41,491 nucleotides of DNA from Candidatus Berkelbacteria bacterium (GTDB lineage: Bacteria; Patescibacteriota; UBA1384; DTJR01): assembly GCA_029865605.1 (NCBI GenBank), contig JAOUGE010000008.1:1-41491 (forward strand). Reading direction: 5' to 3'. The notes under the pieces are model-generated. The model was not told the origin of the DNA, ran no database searches, and saw nothing but the letters and a program-made list of their open reading frames with translations. The position numbers were made by a program, and so were the translations under genes. Shown here piece by piece: positions 36,538 through 41,491 of this stretch (positions are counted from its first letter, which is position 1; each line of letters begins with the position of its first letter).

Positions 36538-37140
36538 ATGGTTCATCTTCCAAAGTCAATCCAAAACTTAATTGATGAACTGGCAAAGCTGCCCGGAATC
36601 GGACCGAAATCTGCCGCCAGAATTTGTTTCTATTTGCTTTCACAGGATTCTCATGAATCCGCTAATTTGGCCCAGGCGGCGGCGGACCTTAAAAAAAATC
36701 TCAAAAAATGCTCGGTTTGCTATAATTATGGCCAAACCGAGCCCTGTGAGATTTGCTCGGATGAGGAGCGGGAGAAAGAGACTATCTGCGTAGTTGAAGA
36801 GCCTCTTGACGTAATTGCTATCGAGAAAACTGGTTACAGAGGGCTATATCATGTTTTAGGGGGGGCGATTTCCCCAATTTCCGGTATTTCTCCTGAAGAT
36901 TTGACGGTTTCAGAGTTGGTTAGCAGGGTTAAAAACGGGGGGCGGAAGATTAAAGAGGTGATTTTTGCAACTAACCCGACTCTTGAAGGAGAGGCGACAG
37001 CAGTTTATATTTCGGATAGACTTAAAGCGACAAACGTTAAGATAACCCGCCTGGCCAGAGGCTTGCCTGTTGGGGGCGATCTTGAATACGCCGACGAGAT
37101 GACACTGGCGAGATCACTTGAGGGAAGGAAGGAGTTATAA
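36538..37140 (+). CDS. recR: Recombination protein RecR
   Basis: LPGIGPKSAARICFYLL, CSVCYNYGQTEPCEICSDEERE, YHVLGGAISPISGISPEDL, ARGLPVGGDLEYADEMTLARSLEGRK. Confidence 0.97.
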   Translation: MVHLPKSIQNLIDELAKLPGIGPKSAARICFYLLSQDSHESANLAQAAADLKKNLKKCSVCYNYGQTEPCEICSDEEREKETICVVEEPLDVIAIEKTGYRGLYHVLGGAISPISGISPEDLTVSELVSRVKNGGRKIKEVIFATNPTLEGEATAVYISDRLKATNVKITRLARGLPVGGDLEYADEMTLARSLEGRKEL

Positions 37141-37141
37141 G

Positions 37142-37393
37142 ATGAAAAAAGAGGACATTTCCACCCTTGAGGCAGAGATTAAATTCTGTCCGTCCTGCGG
37201 ACATGAGGGAAACGATTTAATTTGTCCGGTTTGCAGCGAGAAAATGGAATTGCTCTCTGATGCAGTGGATAAAATTTCAGAGAAAGAAAATAAGAAAAGC
37301 GATATTTTTGATGATGAAGTGAGTCTTGAAGAAGCCCAGGAAAAAGAGGTTCAAGAGCAAGGGACGGTGCATGAAGAAGATAGCGATCTATAA
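37142..37393 (+). CDS. Small acidic zinc-ribbon protein
   Basis: KFCPSCGHEGNDLICPVCSEKMELLSD then acidic tail; overlaps the cysS start. Confidence 0.65.
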   Translation: MKKEDISTLEAEIKFCPSCGHEGNDLICPVCSEKMELLSDAVDKISEKENKKSDIFDDEVSLEEAQEKEVQEQGTVHEEDSDL

Positions 37394-38774
37394 TACTCTG
37401 ACTAGGAGTCGTGAGGAAATCGTTCCCGAATCTGACCAGCTGGTCAGAATCTATTCTTGCGGCCTGACCGTTTATGATTTTGCTCATATTGGGAACTTGA
37501 GAAAATACGTTTTTGATGATCTTCTAAGGCGAACCCTTTTATACTTTGGCTATAAGGTAAAACAGGTAATGAATATAACTGATGTGGGGCATCTGACCTC
37601 TGACGCCGACGAGGGGGAAGATAAGGTTGAAGCGGGGGCAAAAAGGGAGAAAAAGTCGGCTTCTGAGCTGGCCGAATATTACGAAAAAGAATTCGTTAAG
37701 GACCTAAAAAGCCTTAATGTTTTAATGCCCGACCTTATGCCGCGAGCGACTGATCATATCAAAGAGCAGATTGAGCTCGTTAAAACCCTAGAGAAGAAGG
37801 ATTTTACTTACAAAACCAGTGACGGGGTTTATTTCGATACTTCAAGGCTTCCCGATTATGGCAAACTGGCTAAGTTAAAAACCGAGGGGCAAGAGGAAGG
37901 GAAAAGGGTTGAGAAAAATCCCGAGAAGAAAAACCCGACCGATTTCGCCTTGTGGAAGTTTTCTCCCAGCGGGGCGAAAAGGCAAATGGAGTGGGAGTCT
38001 CCCTGGGGGGTAGGATTCCCTGGCTGGCACCTTGAATGTTCAGCAATGAGTACCAAATATCTGGGTCAGCCGTTTGAAATCCACACCGGCGGGGTTGATC
38101 ACATTTCCGTCCATCATACCAATGAAATTGCCCAGTCGGAGGCAGCCGCAGGGAAACCTTTGGCTAAGTATTGGCTTCACAGTGATTTTTTGCTTCAAGG
38201 GGGGAAGAAAATGGCCAAGTCGGAAGGGCATTTTATCAGGTTACAGGATATTGAAAAGAGGGGATTCGAGCCGCTTGATTTCAGGATGTTGTGTCTTGGA
38301 GCTCACTATCGCTCGAAATTGGATTTTAGCTGGGAGGCGCTCAGAGCGGCGAGGATGAGATTGGTTGATTTAAGGAGAGAATTCACTTTATTTCTTGATA
38401 AAGACAAGGAGGGTGGGGAAGAATTTTATAGAGGGAAGCTGGAAAAGTTTGAAAATGCTCTTACTGATGACTTAAATACCCCCAAAGCTTTGGCTGTGTT
38501 GTCAGAAGCGATCGCTTCTCGAGAGGAGTTTGGAGGGAAAGCAAAAGAGGATTTTGCTAAAAAAGTTGATAAGATACTTGGACTTAATTTACTACAGCGG
38601 GAGACTCCGCCCAAGGATATCATTGAGCTTGTTAAGAAGAGGAAAGCCGCCCGTCTCGAGCGTAATTTTAAGGAGTCTGACAGGTTAAGGATTGAAATTA
38701 ATAAAAAAGGGTGGGAGATCGATGATTTGCCTAGTGGTGGGTACGCATTGGGTAAGGGGTTGACAAAAAGGTAG
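37371..38774 (+). CDS. cysS: Cysteinyl-tRNA synthetase
   Basis: YSCGLTVYDFAHIGNLRKYVFDDLLRR, WHLECSAMSTKYLG, HTGGVDHISVHHTNEIAQSEAA, KKMAKSEGHF. Confidence 0.97.
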   Translation: MKKIAIYNTLTRSREEIVPESDQLVRIYSCGLTVYDFAHIGNLRKYVFDDLLRRTLLYFGYKVKQVMNITDVGHLTSDADEGEDKVEAGAKREKKSASELAEYYEKEFVKDLKSLNVLMPDLMPRATDHIKEQIELVKTLEKKDFTYKTSDGVYFDTSRLPDYGKLAKLKTEGQEEGKRVEKNPEKKNPTDFALWKFSPSGAKRQMEWESPWGVGFPGWHLECSAMSTKYLGQPFEIHTGGVDHISVHHTNEIAQSEAAAGKPLAKYWLHSDFLLQGGKKMAKSEGHFIRLQDIEKRGFEPLDFRMLCLGAHYRSKLDFSWEALRAARMRLVDLRREFTLFLDKDKEGGEEFYRGKLEKFENALTDDLNTPKALAVLSEAIASREEFGGKAKEDFAKKVDKILGLNLLQRETPPKDIIELVKKRKAARLERNFKESDRLRIEINKKGWEIDDLPSGGYALGKGLTKR

Positions 38775-38820
38775 AAATAAGGTATAGTTTTGCGATAATC
38801 CAAAATAGCACATTTAGAAG

Positions 38821-38847
38821 AAAAAGGAGGGAAGAACCCTCCTTTTT
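38821..38847 (+). terminator. Rho-independent terminator after cysS
   Basis: AAAAAGGAGGG-AAGAA-CCCTCCTTTTT, 11-bp perfect stem. Confidence 0.9.
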
Positions 38848-38895
38848 GAGTTTCGGGGGTTGAGGGGCACTGCCTTTTTGTGGCGCAATGCTTTG

Positions 38896-39026
38896 TGGGC
38901 AGGCTCGCCTGCCGAAGGGTAGGGTTCTAGCTGGGAACAGGGAGAGTTGTCCCGACATGTTCGGGGCAGAGCCCCTCCTTCTCTTTCCTGGCTAGAACCT
39001 TGCCTTTCGACAGATAAGCCTGCCCA
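38896..39026. repeat. Long imperfect palindrome at the low/high GC junction
   Basis: TGGGCAGGCTCGCCTGCCGAAGGGTAGGGTTCTAGC versus reverse complement TGGGCAGGCTTATCTGTCGAAAGGCAAGGTTCTAGC; all differences are transitions. Confidence 0.75.
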
Positions 39027-39128
39027 TTCGCGTTTTAGGGCCAAGTAGGCTCGACGCGTTGGGCGGTACATTGAAAAGTATAATAACCGCACCTGAGTAT
39101 GTCTGTATGGACTATCTTGGGGCGGTCA

Positions 39129-39177
39129 GCCACGCGGATTCGTGGCGCACGTTGGCCACGGAAACGTGGCAAGGAGG
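39129..39177 (+). promoter_or_regulatory. Tandem identical-stem hairpins abutting a Shine-Dalgarno
   Basis: GCCACG-CGGATT-CGTGGC (39129-39146) and GCCACG-GAAA-CGTGGC (39155-39170) followed by AAGGAGG. Confidence 0.5.
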
Positions 39178-39185
39178 TCGCAGGT

Positions 39186-40520
39186 ATGAGACGGAACTTG
39201 GCGGCCCTGGCCGCCCTGATGTTGGCGTTCGCCGTTCTGATGCCCGGCATCGCCTCGGCCCAGCTGGGATTTGGGGAGGCGCTGCTGGGCTCACTGTTGT
39301 TCAACCAACTCGACCAGTTCGCTCGCGCTCCCACGGAGCGGGGCGTGGTGGTCGCCGGCCTTTCGATCAACCTCTTGTACAGAGGGGGTCGGGTAGGCAC
39401 GGCCACGGATCCGACTCAACTCAGAGTTGGGTTGCCCAGCTGGCGCGACTGGGGGATTGAGGTGACCCCGCTGGTGATGGGGAAGCCGAACCTCCTGACG
39501 CCCAAGGCGTGGGCGCTTTACTTTCTCGGTCACGAGGAACATCGGATGTTCAAGGTGCTCAAGCCGAGGGAAAGGGCGCCAAACGGCATGGCGATGGGCC
39601 GGCTCGACTTCGGGTCGATTCGGCTCGACACGAGCGACATTCTCGACCGCGGCGACGCGGTTGGGGAGGCCGTTGGTGTTGTCGAGATGTACTTTGGCAA
39701 CGGCAAGAAGCAATTGCCGCTGTTCTTTGGCATCTTCAAGAGCGGGTACAGGGACTCGGCGGCGGTTCCATTCAAGTTGGTGTTGACGGACCCCGACGAG
39801 TTCTTGCGAACGCTTAACGATCCGGACTACCATCGGGGAGCCGAGTTCGTAACTGGCTTCTATCCGATGGTCCCGGTCGTGGGGGCTTCGCAGTACCCCA
39901 TCGACCCACGTCTTGCTGAGGAGCGCGGCTTGGCGGCGCAAGCTCAAGCGGCCGGCATTCCGCCCGAAGGTTCGGTTGAGGTGAGCGAAAGCTCGCCCTA
40001 TGCCGAGTCATTCGGACCAGCGGATCCACCGCCGCAACAGCCGCCCGCTCAGTTCTTCAACCCTGTGGCAGATGACGGGGGGAACACCTGCTCCTGCATG
40101 GGCGACCGCAAGATCATCCACCGCAGGGCGCGGATCGTTGGCCATCTCCCCGTCTGCGACCAGGTTCTGGCTCCTTGTGTCTTTGAGGTCAAGCAGAATC
40201 CCGACCTTGAAGAGAACAAGGTCAACCCGTTCGTCTTCTTTCTCTGGAAGGATGGGCGGATTATCCGCCCTCGCTCGTTTGTACTTGAGCGGGGGACGGG
40301 GGAGGTCCAGACCTGGGGTTTGAACCCCGACGGGATGTTGCAGTTGGATGCCCCGGGCGGGCAACACATGGACGATAGGACGGGGACCCATCCGGGGGAG
40401 AAAGTGAAGTTCGGCTACATCCTCCGCGAAGGGGACGGCGCTGTCTTCATCGGCGAGGCCACTTTCCCAGCGAAAGGAAAGGGACTGTGGCTGCCATACG
40501 ATCTGAACCACGGACAGTAG
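39186..40520 (+). CDS. Hypothetical secreted protein in GC-rich segment
   Basis: MRRNLAALAALMLAFAVLMPGIASAQ signal peptide; SD AAGGAGG; no family recognised. Confidence 0.8.
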   Translation: MRRNLAALAALMLAFAVLMPGIASAQLGFGEALLGSLLFNQLDQFARAPTERGVVVAGLSINLLYRGGRVGTATDPTQLRVGLPSWRDWGIEVTPLVMGKPNLLTPKAWALYFLGHEEHRMFKVLKPRERAPNGMAMGRLDFGSIRLDTSDILDRGDAVGEAVGVVEMYFGNGKKQLPLFFGIFKSGYRDSAAVPFKLVLTDPDEFLRTLNDPDYHRGAEFVTGFYPMVPVVGASQYPIDPRLAEERGLAAQAQAAGIPPEGSVEVSESSPYAESFGPADPPPQQPPAQFFNPVADDGGNTCSCMGDRKIIHRRARIVGHLPVCDQVLAPCVFEVKQNPDLEENKVNPFVFFLWKDGRIIRPRSFVLERGTGEVQTWGLNPDGMLQLDAPGGQHMDDRTGTHPGEKVKFGYILREGDGAVFIGEATFPAKGKGLWLPYDLNHGQ

Positions 40521-40551
40521 CCCGGAAGGGCAGAAAGCGAGAGTGTCGAAG

Positions 40552-41491
40552 ATGCGTACGATCACAGCCGTTGTGTTGTTCCTGCTCCTTCTAGGTGTAG
40601 TTCAGGCCCAGGAGAGCAGCATTCAGTTCTACGGGGAGGAGAGGTCATCGGCCAGCTCGGCGCAGTCTGCACCACAAAGCGTCGAGGCGACGGTCAGTGT
40701 GACTGGCACAACGCAGTTGCGCTTCGACTGGAACCGTGCGCTTACGGCGGCCGAGGCGGCTTTCCTGGCCTCTGTCCCGGACAAGCGTGACTCGTCCGGG
40801 CAGAACTATCGAAAGCTGATCGAAGCCTGCTTCCGGACGATTCCACCTGTTGCCCACCCGCCTGTTCGCATTCAGGCGAGTTGCGGCAACGTCACGTTCC
40901 TGAACTACGGGCAGTCCGACGGGAACGTGACCTACAACTATGGCTACTACTGCCGGCTTTTGCAGCCGGCGGATGCTAGCCATGAGTTCGAGGGTGTGGC
41001 CAGGGTCAAGGTCCCGGTCATTCAGGGGCCTCCTGGAACTCCCGGCCAACCCGGAGGACGAGGCCCGCAGGGTTACCCTGGTGAGCAAGGGCTTCCTGGC
41101 CCGCCTGGCGGACAGGGTCCGCAAGGCCCTCCGGGTGTGACGACGGTGGTGACACGGCAAGAGGTCGTGCACCACGTCAGCTACTCTCTCACTCTGAACG
41201 CCTCCCCGACCGGAATGTGGGGGGCGGTACCGTTCGGCTGCGGCCAGCAGTCAAACGGCACTAACGTTTTCTACGGCAACTCTGGGTTCGGCGGCGGGTT
41301 CTCGTACGCCGGCCCGACGAACTTCAACTTTAGCCAGTCGTCTAGCCTCCGTGGCGGGAACAACTGGGCGTCTGGCGGCCGTGCCACGGGCGGCAATGCT
41401 GCCGGTGGCGCAGGTTACGGTGGTGCCGGTTATGGCGGCTCTGGCTACGGCTATGGTGGCCAGGGCGGTTCTGGATACGGCTTCGGCGGCC
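40552..41491 (+). CDS. Secreted collagen-like protein with Gly/Tyr-rich C-terminal region, truncated by window end
   Basis: Manual translation: MRTITAVVLFLLLLGVVQAQES..., GPPGTPGQPGGRGPQGYPGEQGLPGPPGGQGPQGPPG, ...GGAGYGGAGYGGSGYGYGGQGGSGYGFGG; no in-frame stop to the end. Confidence 0.85.
   Translation, partial: MRTITAVVLFLLLLGVVQAQESSIQFYGEERSSASSAQSAPQSVEATVSVTGTTQLRFDWNRALTAAEAAFLASVPDKRDSSGQNYRKLIEACFRTIPPVAHPPVRIQASCGNVTFLNYGQSDGNVTYNYGYYCRLLQPADASHEFEGVARVKVPVIQGPPGTPGQPGGRGPQGYPGEQGLPGPPGGQGPQGPPGVTTVVTRQEVVHHVSYSLTLNASPTGMWGAVPFGCGQQSNGTNVFYGNSGFGGGFSYAGPTNFNFSQSSSLRGGNNWASGGRATGGNAAGGAGYGGAGYGGSGYGYGGQGGSGYGFGG

Noticed and set aside
39035-41175. Many long minus-strand and alternate-frame ORFs in the GC-rich segment
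   Set aside because: High GC removes stops; they overlap the two signal-peptide-bearing plus-strand ORFs and lack protein signatures.
1-41491. Alternative genetic code (UGA recoding as in Gracilibacteria/Absconditabacteria)
   Set aside because: Several genes end at in-place TGA (for example 21427-21429 and 31180-31182) and core proteins have no internal TGA.
1-41491. CRISPR array, integrase, full IS transposase, rRNA genes
   Set aside because: No regularly spaced repeats, no recombinase/transposase motifs in the listed ORFs, no rRNA signatures noticed.

Overview
The window looks like one contig from a Candidate Phyla Radiation (Patescibacteria) type genome using the standard genetic code, with a compositional break near the right end. 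From left to right: (i) a minus-strand type IV pilus operon (CheY-like regulator, PilB, PilC, three or four pilin-like proteins, one fused to an LVIVD-type beta-propeller); (ii) xth, tRNA-Asn and mnmA; (iii) a surface-glycan cluster at about 10.4-21.6 kb with GT39-like membrane proteins, GT2/GT4 enzymes, GT4-FkbM and GT2-GT4 fusions; (iv) housekeeping genes with five further tRNAs (Pro, Thr x2, Tyr, Trp), an M50 protease, bL28, a HolB-like protein, bL33, ileS and ftsW/rodA; (v) secE-nusG-rplK followed by about 0.8 kb of structured non-coding DNA instead of rplA, then dprA-topA-recR-cysS; (vi) from about 39.06 kb an abruptly GC-rich segment with two secreted-protein genes, the second a collagen-like and Gly/Tyr-rich ORF open at the window end and absent from the ORF track. 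The most interesting signal is a two-copy, about 150-bp element placed directly 3' of tRNA-Pro and tRNA-Tyr. Each copy starts with a hairpin, has a conserved core with compensatory base-pair changes and an invariant AGCA loop, and ends in a copy of the 3' end of its own host tRNA. The window also has a two-copy palindromic MITE-like element (CCAGGTAGT ends) and several unrelated long palindromes in intergenic regions. All calls are from reading the sequence; no searches or folding software were run.
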